In this document: positions 14,429 to 22,789 of the stretch, piece by piece | How the letters are laid out: each line of letters opens with the position of its first letter | Numbering within the stretch: the stretch's first letter is position 1 | Assembly (NCBI GenBank): GCA_964448465.1 | Contig: CAYUVY010000012.1 | Span: forward strand, 1 to 25,136 | Length of the DNA stretch: 25,136 bases | DNA from: CAYTYZ01 sp964448465 | Lineage (GTDB): Bacteria > Patescibacteriota > Microgenomatia > UBA12405 | Direction: 5' to 3' | The notes under the pieces: generated by a model | Database searches by the model: none | The model's input: the letters and a program-made list of their open reading frames with translations, nothing else | Told to the model about the DNA's origin: nothing | Program-made: the position numbers and the translations under genes

Positions 14429-14856
14429 AAACAGAAAGACAAAAAGGCTTTACTTTGGTGGAAATGCTAGTAGTGTTGTTTATTATTAGCATGTTGGTAG
14501 CTCTAATCACACCAAATTTAATTGGAGCTCGAGATAGGGCAAAAGATGCGGCCAAAAGAGAAGAGATGACAAGTCTGAAGAATGCATTGAGACTGTATTA
14601 CAACGACTACAAGTCTTATCCAGATGCAGCAACCCCGGGGACTACCGAGCCACCAATTGCGGCCTTAAATTCCGGTAATTATTTACCCAGTACCAGTGTG
14701 GGAGTGATGGTAGGAATTGGATATTCCAAGGTAGATGCGGACTCTTTTTATTTGTTGTATCAGCAAAATAGTACTGCTGGAGACGAGGATGACACAAGTC
14801 AAACTAATTGTGGTCTACCAATAATTCAAGGTAGATTTGCTGTTTGTGTAAAATAG
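14419..14856 (+). CDS. Type IV prepilin (GspG-like)
   Basis: 145 aa. Leader MSIKTERQKG, then FTLVEMLVVLFIISMLVALI with Glu+5, then PNLIGARDRAKDAAKREEMTSLKNALRLYYNDYKSYP, the canonical G-type helix ending at the pilin domain. Two Cys near the C-terminus (TNCGLP, AVCVK) could form the usual D-region disulfide. The ATG lies within the end of the preceding gene. Confidence 0.93.
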   Translation: MSIKTERQKGFTLVEMLVVLFIISMLVALITPNLIGARDRAKDAAKREEMTSLKNALRLYYNDYKSYPDAATPGTTEPPIAALNSGNYLPSTSVGVMVGIGYSKVDADSFYLLYQQNSTAGDEDDTSQTNCGLPIIQGRFAVCVK

Positions 14857-14859
14857 AAT

Positions 14860-15306
14860 ATGAACATAAAACAAAAAGGCTTTTCACTATTTGAATTATT
14901 AGTTGTTATTTCAATAATTGGAATACTTACGGCGGTAATTACAGTATCTTTTTCTAGTGCGCAGAAAAGAGGTAAAGACGCTAGTCGAATACAAACACTA
15001 AATAATATACAAAAAGCGGCTGAGCTGTACTATGCGGTAGCAGGCCAATACCCTGATGGTAGCTTGTGGTCACAAAACGCGAAATGGCAATATCCGCCGA
15101 CTACTGGCCAGGTATTTTTAGAAAAATTTCCAACGACTTGGGCAGGAGGTGGAGCGCTGGAAACGGAAATATATGCTGGAAGTGGTTCTGCCAACACTTA
15201 TTGTGTGTGTGGAAAACTAAATGTTGCCGGAACTGGAAATTACAGTTCTCAAAGTTGCGGTACTGGAGGAAATTTAGATTATTTTTGTGTTAAGAATTTA
15301 CAGTGA
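14860..15306 (+). CDS. Type IV prepilin (GspG-like)
   Basis: 148 aa. Leader MNIKQKG, then FSLFELLVVISIIGILTAV with Glu+5, then SAQKRGKDASRIQTLNNIQKAAELYYAVAGQYP. The C-terminal part has four Cys (TYCVCGK, QSCG, FCVKN). The gene begins 3 nt after the previous stop, and its TGA overlaps the GTG of the next gene. No Shine-Dalgarno is visible, so translation probably depends on re-initiation. Confidence 0.93.
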   Translation: MNIKQKGFSLFELLVVISIIGILTAVITVSFSSAQKRGKDASRIQTLNNIQKAAELYYAVAGQYPDGSLWSQNAKWQYPPTTGQVFLEKFPTTWAGGGALETEIYAGSGSANTYCVCGKLNVAGTGNYSSQSCGTGGNLDYFCVKNLQ

Positions 15307-15734
15307 CCAAGAGCAAGGGTTTTACATTAATTGAGCTAGTAGTGGTAACCACGATAATCTTGGTGTTGTTTGTAGTGGCAACAATATCTTTTGCGGGAGC
15401 TAATCAAAAGGCAAGGGACAGTCGAAGATTGACAGACTTGTCGCGTATTCAGAGTGCATTAGAATTGTATAGACAAGGTGTCGGAACCTCGTATCCAGGG
15501 AGTATTGCTGACCTGGTAACTGCGGGATTAATGTCTACAGAACCATCGGATCCCAAACCAGACAATTATAAATACTCTTATCACCAAAGTGGGAATGGGT
15601 ATACTTATGAGCTATATGCGTTTTTGGAAATTGCTTCAAGTGCAAATTATTGTACAAATGGCGGAGTCTGCACAGCAGATTGTTCTAATGGAAAAGAGGC
15701 TGTAATTTGTAGCTATAAAGTTGCGAATCCATGA
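15303..15734 (+). CDS. Type IV prepilin (GspG-like), GTG start
   Basis: 143 aa. The GTG start shares a 4-nt overlap (GTGA) with the previous stop. Leader MTKSKG, then FTLIELVVVTTIILVLFVV with Glu+5, then GANQKARDSRRLTDLSRIQSALELYRQG. The C-terminus carries four Cys (NYCTNGGVCTADCSNG, VICSYK). It ends in an ATGA overlap with the following gene. Confidence 0.93.
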   Translation: MTKSKGFTLIELVVVTTIILVLFVVATISFAGANQKARDSRRLTDLSRIQSALELYRQGVGTSYPGSIADLVTAGLMSTEPSDPKPDNYKYSYHQSGNGYTYELYAFLEIASSANYCTNGGVCTADCSNGKEAVICSYKVANP

Positions 15735-16276
15735 GGTACTCCCCTGCCTTTACCTTAATAGAACTAATCGTAGTCCTGGCATTAATTGGCATATTAACCG
15801 GTTTGGGCTATACTCAATTTTCAAAGTTTCAAGAAAGTAGTGCGCAGAATTTGGCCATCAGCCAGATAAAAAATTATTTTGATTTGGCTAGAAGTTATGC
15901 TATATCCAGACAAGCGCCGACTGGTAGTGGGTGGACAGATATCGATAGTGTGATGGTATCGATAAATGGTTCTTCTAAAAAAATAGATATACTGGGGAAA
16001 AATAATGAAAATCTGGTTAGCTATTTGGCTCAGCCTGTGGATATTGCGGGCGGGGTTAGTTTATATTTTAACTCTGGAGTTGGTTTATCAGTGGTGTTTC
16101 AAAAACACAAGGGTGATGTAAAAACTGGTGGAGAAAATTGTGGAGATAATCTAAACTGGTGCGTAGAGTTGGGAAATCAAGATTCGCAGTATAAGTGTTT
16201 AGTAATAAATAAATCAGGACTAATATCGGTTGATCAGGTTGGATGCTTTAGAAATAATGCTCCACCGGTGCCATAG
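15731..16276 (+). CDS. Minor prepilin, GspH/FimT-like
   Basis: 181 aa. The leader is MRYSPA and processing would be at A^FTLIELIVVLALIGILTGLGY: Ala replaces the usual Gly at -1, while Phe+1 and Glu+5 are kept. The body (SQIKNYFDLARSYAISRQ, then beta-rich segments ending GLISVDQVGCF) fits the GspH/FimT pattern, in which a helix is followed by a beta-sandwich. It is linked by 4-nt overlap upstream, and the next gene starts 1 nt after the stop. Confidence 0.88.
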   Translation: MRYSPAFTLIELIVVLALIGILTGLGYTQFSKFQESSAQNLAISQIKNYFDLARSYAISRQAPTGSGWTDIDSVMVSINGSSKKIDILGKNNENLVSYLAQPVDIAGGVSLYFNSGVGLSVVFQKHKGDVKTGGENCGDNLNWCVELGNQDSQYKCLVINKSGLISVDQVGCFRNNAPPVP

Positions 16277-16277
16277 T

Positions 16278-16688
16278 ATGAAAAAAAATGGTTTTAGCAT
16301 AATTGAATTGTTGTTTGTATCCATGTTGGTAACAGTGGTGTTTACGGGAATATCCTTGTCGGTATTGGTCTCGCTTAAGGCTCAAAATGTGAGTAGAGAG
16401 AGAAAAATTGCCACAGAATTGGCAACTTTGGTGATGAAGGATATTGAAGCAGAGGCAACGGAACAGGCAGGAACTTTTTGGGATTCTACTGAGCAGCTAG
16501 TAATCTCTCCAAACACTTCGTATTCGGGATATGATCTGACAGCCACTAAAAATATTTCGGATTGTGAAATTAATGGCAGGAAGTGTGCCAAAGTATTGGT
16601 GACTGTAAATTGGCAAAATGTAGGTACTGAATCTGCCCCAAATTATAAATATAGTTATGTGTTGGAAAAGAAGATGGTGAAACTATGA
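16278..16688 (+). CDS. Minor prepilin, GspI/PilV-like
   Basis: 136 aa from ATG 16278. Leader MKKNG, then FSIIELLFVSMLVTVVFTGISLSVLVSLKAQN with Glu+5. The frame is open 16 codons further upstream, but that would overlap the previous gene and give an unusual leader. The small size, the helix followed by RERKIATELATLVMKDIEAEA, and the position between H-like and J-like genes suggest GspI/PilV. It overlaps the next gene by ATGA. Confidence 0.87.
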   Translation: MKKNGFSIIELLFVSMLVTVVFTGISLSVLVSLKAQNVSRERKIATELATLVMKDIEAEATEQAGTFWDSTEQLVISPNTSYSGYDLTATKNISDCEINGRKCAKVLVTVNWQNVGTESAPNYKYSYVLEKKMVKL

Positions 16689-17179
16689 ATAAAGGCTTTA
16701 CATTGATTGAGTTAGTGGTATCGGCTGGAATTATGGCTGTATTATCGGTTACGTTGGTTTCGGTGTTGGCCAATACTTATCAAGCTAGTAATCGAATTGC
16801 GGCGGTGGCAGAGATTGAAGGCCAGGGAACCTGGGTAATTGGGCAACTAAAGCAACTTGTACCCTTGACGGAAAGTGATAGTTTAAGTTGCGTACAAGGT
16901 GTCTCCTCGACGACATATATTATGAAAAATGTTTTAGATGGAATCGAGTCGAATATAATCTGTACTGGTGATGATTTAAACGAAATTGCATCTAAGGCAG
17001 CGGACATGAAAGTAAATTGGATAAATAATTTGAGTGTGAAATGCGATAAGTTTGCAACCTGTGAGGGGGAAAGTGGAGGCAGAGTGAACGCAGTGAAGTT
17101 TACCTTTACCTTGAGTAAACAGGCCGTGGGTCAGACGGTCTCTCGGGAGTTTAATACGCGGATCTTACTGAGAAATTGA
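16685..17179 (+). CDS. Minor prepilin, GspJ/PilW-like
   Basis: 164 aa. Leader MNKG, then FTLIELVVSAGIMAVLSVTLVSVLANTYQASNR with Glu+5. The following EIEGQGTWVIGQLKQL segment and the beta-rich C-terminus (NAVKFTFTLSK...REFNTRILLRN) resemble GspJ/PilW. It closes the overlapping prepilin series, and the H-I-J order of the type II secretion and T4P tip complex is kept. Confidence 0.87.
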   Translation: MNKGFTLIELVVSAGIMAVLSVTLVSVLANTYQASNRIAAVAEIEGQGTWVIGQLKQLVPLTESDSLSCVQGVSSTTYIMKNVLDGIESNIICTGDDLNEIASKAADMKVNWINNLSVKCDKFATCEGESGGRVNAVKFTFTLSKQAVGQTVSREFNTRILLRN

Positions 17180-17219
17180 TATGTATAAGGTGTGTATATA
17201 TTATAAGATAATAAGGTTG

Positions 17220-17248
17220 TTGACTTTTCCACAAGACAGGAATATAAT
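17220..17248 (+). promoter_or_regulatory. Near-consensus sigma70-type promoter
   Basis: TTGACT (5/6), a 17-nt spacer and a perfect TATAAT at 17243-17248; a second TATAAT (17249-17254) and a TATAGT follow at once. This is the best promoter in the window. It would give a leader of about 16 nt before ATG 17271 with a weak AGGA, unlike the leaderless layout elsewhere. Confidence 0.75.
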
Positions 17249-17270
17249 TATAATATAGTTATAGGATATA

Positions 17271-18004
17271 ATGAATACAAAAATGCCACTAAGCGAATTG
17301 GGTAAAACCCTCGGGAGAACACTTGCGGTTGGTGTGGCCGTTTTGGAAGCCGCCTGTGGAGGAAGTCCAGCTACACCTACAAAACAGATTGTTACCGAGC
17401 CAACAGCTGCTAGACCACCAGCCACAGCCACAGTAGAACCAACAAAAACAGCTTTTCCAACTCAAGAAATAAAAGCGACAGCTACGCCAGAGCCTGCAAC
17501 TGGTGGAGAATTGCCACGAGTGGTGGCTTTTAGAGAAAATATTTTAAAGCAAATGCTGGAGAGATCTCATCCTTTGTATGGAGCTGGTTCCCCTCCTCAA
17601 ATTAGAGCTGAGGACGAAGATGCCCCTTTGGGTAAAGCTGGCTGGAAAATTATTTTAAAAGGAGAAGGCTTTGTGGGAGTACAAGAGTATGATAAAAATG
17701 GGGTTAATCTGGGTAGAGTATTGACCGGTCTATCGAAGTCTAAACCAGGCGACCAAGAGCTAATTACAGACGTGGACTTCGTGCCACCGGACTTGGTCAA
17801 CCAACCCTATGTGGTACTAGCTGGTAAAAACTTGGAATGGAAAAATGGAACCTGGTACAGGGATGGTAATTTGTCACTTGGTCAGTCTGCAAAACAACTT
17901 TTGTCTAGAGACAAGATGACTTGGGTTAACGAGTCGGACCCAGCAACGCCAACTGTAGCCCCAACACCAAAACCAAACCTTACACCACCAAAAGTTACTC
18001 CAGA
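17271..18004 (+). CDS. Thr/Pro-rich putative lipoprotein, runs into gap
   Basis: At least 244 residues, cut by the N run. The N-terminus MNTKMPLSELGKTLGRTL is followed by AVGVAVLEAACGGSP. The Cys after a short hydrophobic stretch suggests a lipid anchor, but Glu at the -3 position is not a good lipobox. Next comes a Thr/Pro/Ala linker to about residue 80, then a compact domain of about 140 residues with no Cys (WKIILKGEGFVGVQEYDKNG... KNLEWKNGTWYRDGN), not recognised. A second Thr/Pro linker begins just before the gap (PTVAPTPKPNLTPPKVTP). It could end in the gap or be the N-terminal part of the large Cys-rich protein beyond it. Confidence 0.7.
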
Positions 18005-18104
18005 NNNNNNNNNNNNNNNNNNNNNNNNNNNNNNNNNNNNNNNNNNNNNNNNNNNNNNNNNNNNNNNNNNNNNNNNNNNNNNNNNNNNNNNNNNNNNNNN
18101 NNNN
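18005..18104. other. Assembly gap (100 N), true length unknown
   Basis: Exactly 100 Ns, the same placeholder size as the gap in ligA. Here the flanks are not identical, so the missing length cannot be deduced. Both flanks code for Thr/Pro-rich linkers, the low-complexity sequence that often breaks assemblies. Confidence 0.95.
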
Positions 18105-18105
18105 T

Positions 18106-21100
18106 GTTGGTTCACAGTGCTGGAATGGGTGTGATGGTTATTGTTCTGGTAGGTATATTCCTCCAACCGCAACTCCCACAAATACTCCCACACCAGTATC
18201 AAATCCTTGCACAAACGCCAACGGTACCTGCTTTACTACTACAAGTTGTGACTCGTTGTCACCACCAAAAGAAAGTATGACTCAGTCCTGCAATGACTCG
18301 AATAAACAGTGTTGCGGTGACAACCTGACGACCTGTTCGGCAATAGGTGGTAATTGTTATGGATTACATGGGGCACAATCGGATTGTTTTGATTTAGGTA
18401 GAGTTGACAAATCTTCCGGCTCAGGGTGTGGAGGAAGCCAAATCTGCTGTGGTGGAGCATTGCCACCAACTAGCACCCCCGTGTCCAATGCAACCCCTAC
18501 TCCTGTTACAGTAACAAATACTCCAGCACCAAACAATGGAGAGGTCTGTGGAAACAATCAGTGCTTACCTCCAGAATCTTCTTGTAAAGTTGATAATTCG
18601 AACATTGGTTCTTGTTGTCTTAGAGATTGTGGTTGGACAACCATAGGGGTAACTAGTAGTGTTTGGTATACCTGTCTTACAGGGGTACAGTGTCCTAGCC
18701 CATATACCTCAGTTACTTTTGATGTCTTGTGCCAAGGAAATTGTGGTAATACTAGTGTTTGCAAACAGAGCATATATTGCCCTCAGGCTCCACCTCAGGC
18801 ACAAAATCGTTCCTGTACTTCGGATTCCCAGTGTAATGACCATAATGTTTTTGGACCAATATGTAATCCACCACTAACTCCGGATGCGTATGCTGGAATG
18901 AGTTGTAATACTTCTACCGGAGAATGTGTGCAGAACTGTACACCGACTGGTTGCGGAACAGCAACTTGTACCTGCATAGACAATTTTACCCAAAGTTGCA
19001 CCAATAGTTGTGGGACTAGTACTAGTTCGACCAATAATTGTAATTCTTGTAATGGAGTAACTCCGTTGGCTCCGGTGATTAATTCCACCCCTACGGCAAA
19101 CTGTAGCACAAAGGATTTATATGTAGACTGGAACAGTGTTAGTTGTGCCAATTATTATTATTTAACTTATACAAATAATGCTGGACATAGCGTGACGGTA
19201 ACAGATACTGGCAACAGAAATGATTGGGATATCAAACCAACCCCTGGCACTACCTATACTTTTCAGGTTCACGGAGTGAATGCCATTAGTACTCCAATTC
19301 CTGGACCAAATTCGGCTGCTGTTAATTTTGCTATTCCCGTGCCTGCTTGCGGGCCATTTTCCACACAATATTCACAGACCCCACAACAAACTGGACCAAT
19401 TAATTTGAGTATTGGGCAGACAACAACTGCGGGAGACCGATGGAAAAATGATTTTTGGGTGTCGGTGTGGACTAGCATTGTAGATGGAATTGGACCAGGG
19501 ATAAACCCAAATGCTGCCAATGGTGGGTCGGAAGGAGCCGATGGTCGGGCAGATATTCGTTGGTATGGGTTGACACAAGGCGCAGGTAGTACCTGGGGTG
19601 GAAGTTTTGAAACTGGTAATCATCCGACTGGAACCACGGGACATTTTAATGCAGATTCTTGGGCTATTGGCTGTTTTGGTAATACAAGTTGCGGCAATAT
19701 TGATATTGCCAGAGTATCTAAGAGTGCTAGTGTGGCAGTCAAAGATGATAGCGGTGTGGCCAAAACTAGCTTTTCTTCGACGGAAGATATATTTTTGTCG
19801 GCAACAGGAAACGCTGCAGTTATTCCAGGAAGGGATAATGTAAAAGTGTCACTTGAAAGACAAGATAGTAGATATTTGTATGATGCTAATCCGGCTTTGG
19901 CTTTAACAGGTGTTTATAATGTTATTGCGCAAGTCGGTAATACTTATACATATGCATTTACTGCCAACCAGTGCACGTCGACTAATGGGGTAAGTTGTAG
20001 TACAGGAGATATAAGAATTCCAGCTGGAAGTTTACCGGCTGGGGATTATTTTGTGCACGTAGGAATGCCGGCTTTTTATGGAGCTGAAAGTGCAAATACT
20101 ACTTGTACTGGTTATCCATTTGCAGCTGCTGGAACCACTAGATGTTCAGCGACTGGAGCTGACAGGGTGGCGTTTACAGTTAGACCTGCAGTAGCACCAT
20201 CCTTTGATAAACTTGAGATTTTAAATCGTGATCTGGATCCAGTTGTGGCACAAACTGTAAATGGGGCTTCGAAAAATCATTTGTGTCAGAGTGATTTTCA
20301 GCTAGATTCAGTGCTTGATCCTACCTTGAGATCTCCGGCAATTAGAATTAATATTTTGGATGGTGACAGTGATACAAGCAGCAGAGGCATTAGCAAATTG
20401 TATGTGAGGTTGGCGGAAGTTGGTTCTGAAAGTACAAATTACTGGGAAATGCGGGAAGATTATAATAAAATAACTGGCATCTGGACAAATAGTTTATATG
20501 GTGCCGGGCAGTATCCCGCTCTATACCAATTCTTAGGCCACGTTGATGACCCTGATGATACTTCTGTTCCCGGTAAAACACTGTATTCGTTTGTATTTAG
20601 ACCGTTCTATCAAGGAGATAACTATAGACATGCAGAATTTAAGATATCTGTGTACACTGTGGATGTGGACGGTTTACCACTTAGTGCTGTAGGTGATGGA
20701 TTTGTGGATGTGGGTAGAAGTTTTAAAGTTTGGGATTGTAAGGTAAATGTGACAGGTGCACTTTATGACGCTACTGGTTCAGTGGGTCTTGGGAAATTGG
20801 CAGATGACAATGATCCTGCGTGGACCAATTTATACGAGAAAGATAAAAATGGAACACCAGACATGATTTCAATGAATTATAGTGGCATTCCGGTGACTTT
20901 TCTGGGTATAAATGAAAATACTTATCCTCACATGGAACCTGTGTCTTTGGCTTGGGGTGTGGTTTATACACCGCAAATAATTTATAAAAATATGGTAGAT
21001 CCTTTGACAAATTTTATAAAAACTATGGCAATTGGAGTGGGGAATTCTTATGCTTCTAACACCTTTAATTTTTCAGATAGTGGAGCTTGGAATACCGCAT

Positions 21101-21870
21101 TTACTCCATATAACGCTAACGGAAATCTGGAAGCAAGATATACCACGGCAACTTTTGATGGATGGTACCAAATAAAAGGATCAGGGGCAAACGCAAGTGG
21201 TAATTTACTAGATAATATTCCTTCTACTTGTACAACTGCAAATTCATGTGTGCCGGCACTGAGTGTTACCGTAGGAACGCAAGATGATGGACTAATAAGC
21301 TCGACAACTTTTGATAAAACTTTTGAACATCTTGAGGAGGTAACGACGGATGCAAGGTTGTGGAGTGTTAGGAAAAACTTAATCTTGAGTAAACCAACTT
21401 ATGACAGTTTATATAACGATTTTTTTGTAAAAAGAGGAACAGGGGGTACGATAGTGGCTACTGGCGGGGTAGTAAATTTAACAGGGAAAACAGGACTAAT
21501 TTTTGTTAAAGGGACAAACGATATAACGATTAATGCAGACTTTACCCCTAGTGCATTTTTTATGTTGGCTGCCAAAGGTAATATAAACATAGAAGGTAAT
21601 GTCAAAAATCTAAATGGTGTTTATTTTGCGGGTGGAAATATCAATATTGGAGGAACAAATACGATCGGATTGAATATTAAGGGGGTGGTTAGAGCTGGTG
21701 GTGATGTGGTTGTTACAAGAAGTATGGTGGAAACTGATGCAAAAGGTGTGCTGGTTATGAATAATGACCACAGCCCGGCGGTAACCTTTGAATATGATCC
21801 GGGGTTATTGTTTAATACACCCAAAGAACTAAATAGTAGCTTGGGAGTGTGGTTGGAGACAGCACAATAA
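18106..21870 (+). CDS. Very large Cys-rich adhesin-like surface protein, 5' end in gap
   Basis: At least 1,254 aa; the true start lies in the N run. Order of parts: short Cys modules with CC pairs (KQCCGDN, SQICCGGA, GSCCLRDC) separated by Thr/Pro linkers (to about residue 170); a further Cys-rich stretch to about 320; a fibronectin-III-like unit near 325-415 (DLYVDWNSVSC... TTYTFQVHGVN); several beta-rich domains with few Cys; and a C-terminal repetitive beta region (about 1110-1220: GNINIEGNVKNLNGVYFAGGNINIGG) resembling a bactofilin-like or beta-helix fold, ending FEYDPGLL...LGVWLETAQ. Its place between minor pilins and the PilX-like gene suggests a pilus-linked or surface adhesin. No exact family is recognised. 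Confidence 0.8.
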   Translation, partial: VGSQCWNGCDGYCSGRYIPPTATPTNTPTPVSNPCTNANGTCFTTTSCDSLSPPKESMTQSCNDSNKQCCGDNLTTCSAIGGNCYGLHGAQSDCFDLGRVDKSSGSGCGGSQICCGGALPPTSTPVSNATPTPVTVTNTPAPNNGEVCGNNQCLPPESSCKVDNSNIGSCCLRDCGWTTIGVTSSVWYTCLTGVQCPSPYTSVTFDVLCQGNCGNTSVCKQSIYCPQAPPQAQNRSCTSDSQCNDHNVFGPICNPPLTPDAYAGMSCNTSTGECVQNCTPTGCGTATCTCIDNFTQSCTNSCGTSTSSTNNCNSCNGVTPLAPVINSTPTANCSTKDLYVDWNSVSCANYYYLTYTNNAGHSVTVTDTGNRNDWDIKPTPGTTYTFQVHGVNAISTPIPGPNSAAVNFAIPVPACGPFSTQYSQTPQQTGPINLSIGQTTTAGDRWKNDFWVSVWTSIVDGIGPGINPNAANGGSEGADGRADIRWYGLTQGAGSTWGGSFETGNHPTGTTGHFNADSWAIGCFGNTSCGNIDIARVSKSASVAVKDDSGVAKTSFSSTEDIFLSATGNAAVIPGRDNVKVSLERQDSRYLYDANPALALTGVYNVIAQVGNTYTYAFTANQCTSTNGVSCSTGDIRIPAGSLPAGDYFVHVGMPAFYGAESANTTCTGYPFAAAGTTRCSATGADRVAFTVRPAVAPSFDKLEILNRDLDPVVAQTVNGASKNHLCQSDFQLDSVLDPTLRSPAIRINILDGDSDTSSRGISKLYVRLAEVGSESTNYWEMREDYNKITGIWTNSLYGAGQYPALYQFLGHVDDPDDTSVPGKTLYSFVFRPFYQGDNYRHAEFKISVYTVDVDGLPLSAVGDGFVDVGRSFKVWDCKVNVTGALYDATGSVGLGKLADDNDPAWTNLYEKDKNGTPDMISMNYSGIPVTFLGINENTYPHMEPVSLAWGVVYTPQIIYKNMVDPLTNFIKTMAIGVGNSYASNTFNFSDSGAWNTAFTPYNANGNLEARYTTATFDGWYQIKGSGANASGNLLDNIPSTCTTANSCVPALSVTVGTQDDGLISSTTFDKTFEHLEEVTTDARLWSVRKNLILSKPTYDSLYNDFFVKRGTGGTIVATGGVVNLTGKTGLIFVKGTNDITINADFTPSAFFMLAAKGNINIEGNVKNLNGVYFAGGNINIGGTNTIGLNIKGVVRAGGDVVVTRSMVETDAKGVLVMNNDHSPAVTFEYDPGLLFNTPKELNSSLGVWLETAQ

Positions 21871-21873
21871 AAT

Positions 21874-22770
21874 ATGAAAGCACAAATTTTAAATTTTAAA
21901 CCCGCCTGCCGGCGAGGTAGGTTTTTAAAAAATATTTGTTCAAGCCCTTCGACTCGCTATGCTCACTCAGGGCAAGCATCCATTGTGTTTTTGATAATTA
22001 GTGCAATTGCCCTAACTTTGGGCTTAGTTTCTACGAGAAATGTGACCGTGGATACAAAAATTGATACCAATACGATTGAAAAAAATGAGGCTACCAATGT
22101 GGCGGAGTCGGCCATTGAAACATATTTGGGCTTGAAAGTAGATAGTAGGGGTAGTTCTTTTGGCTATACAGGAACAACAGGAGTAGGTGCAAGTGTAACT
22201 TCAAGTAGCCTGGTCTCCACAGAAAGTGGTGGTTATCACTCTTTGACATTTGACAGAATCGTAAAAGATGGGGAGATGGAAAATTATTGGCTGATGGGAC
22301 ACAATGATGATGGGTCTTTGGATGTGGGCACAACTTATGGTGGTGGCGATCTAAGTCTGTGTGTGGATAACGGTTTTGCGGGGAGTTTACAGGCAGACAT
22401 TTATTATAAAACCACAAATATCCATACGGGTGTTGTAACCACGAAGGTTCAGAGGGTAGGTGGAGACTTTGGTTCAACAACTTTGTTTGGGGCTGTTGCG
22501 CCAGGATCAAACTGTGTAGACGGAAGTAATAGAAAAATGTTGACAGTTCCAATACCGGCAATACCCTCCTATTTAGTTGTGGCTAGAGTTTTGAATGGTC
22601 AAACCAAGTTGGAGCTTATCGGTGATGCCCAATTTCCATCACAAGGATTTAATTTGACTTCACAAGGAGTAGCTGGGCAGTCCAAGAGTACTATTCGAAC
22701 CCAACTGCGCTGGGGTATTCCAATAGACGAATTTATGCTTTTTGGCGTAAGTGGTGCAAATATTAAGTAA
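21874..22770 (+). CDS. PilX/GspK-like pilus assembly protein
   Basis: 298 aa. A membrane helix QASIVFLIISAIALTLGLVS (residues 34-53) is followed by TRNVTVDTKIDTN and NEATNVAESAIETYL, the pattern of PilX-type proteins, in which the helix is followed by a polar stretch and an AAEA-like segment. It lacks the Phe-Thr-Leu-x-Glu motif and Glu+5, as GspK/PilX members vary there. The first 33 residues are largely encoded by two palindromic repeats (KPACRRGRF and SSPSTRYAHSGQ), making the leader longer than expected. The rest is a beta-rich extracytoplasmic domain with few Cys. It starts 3 nt after the adhesin stop, so the two are co-translated. Confidence 0.75.
   Translation: MKAQILNFKPACRRGRFLKNICSSPSTRYAHSGQASIVFLIISAIALTLGLVSTRNVTVDTKIDTNTIEKNEATNVAESAIETYLGLKVDSRGSSFGYTGTTGVGASVTSSSLVSTESGGYHSLTFDRIVKDGEMENYWLMGHNDDGSLDVGTTYGGGDLSLCVDNGFAGSLQADIYYKTTNIHTGVVTTKVQRVGGDFGSTTLFGAVAPGSNCVDGSNRKMLTVPIPAIPSYLVVARVLNGQTKLELIGDAQFPSQGFNLTSQGVAGQSKSTIRTQLRWGIPIDEFMLFGVSGANIK
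21898..21924. repeat. Palindromic repeat in the pilX-like leader
   Basis: Arms AAACC-CCT-GCC and GGC-AGG-GGTTT with small internal mismatches, centred on GCCGGC. It is translated as part of FKPACRRGRF. The GC-rich core stands out against AT-rich flanks. Confidence 0.7.
21944..21973. repeat. GCCCT...AGGGC repeat in the pilX-like leader
   Basis: GCCCTTCGACTCGC followed by TAT and GCTCACTCAGGGC. The outer GCCCT/AGGGC pair and the inner arms pair only in part. It is translated as PSTRYAHSGQ. To my recollection, this element type is widespread in CPR and other bacterial genomes. Confidence 0.7.
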
Positions 22771-22774
22771 ATTT

Positions 22775-22783
22775 TGTTAGACT
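22775..22783 (+). promoter_or_regulatory. Extended -10 of pilM, leaderless
   Basis: TGT-TAGACT, then GGATAT, then ATG at 22790. The ATTTTGTTA context is shared with the pilD promoter. No Shine-Dalgarno. It would give pilMNO expression independent of the adhesin genes. Confidence 0.5.
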
Positions 22784-22789
22784 GGATAT

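Noticed and set aside
17225..17233. DnaA-box-like TTTTCCACA in an AT-rich stretch, possible replication origin
   Set aside because: It is a single imperfect box inside a promoter spacer, with no cluster and no dnaA or dnaN nearby.
18659..18877. Small plus-strand open frame overlapping the adhesin gene
   Set aside because: It is a shifted frame of the Cys-rich coding sequence with no motif or start signal.
22091..22561. 156-codon minus-strand open frame in the pilX-like gene
   Set aside because: Composition is rich in His, Pro and Leu with no motif, as expected of the antisense of Gly/Thr-rich coding sequence.
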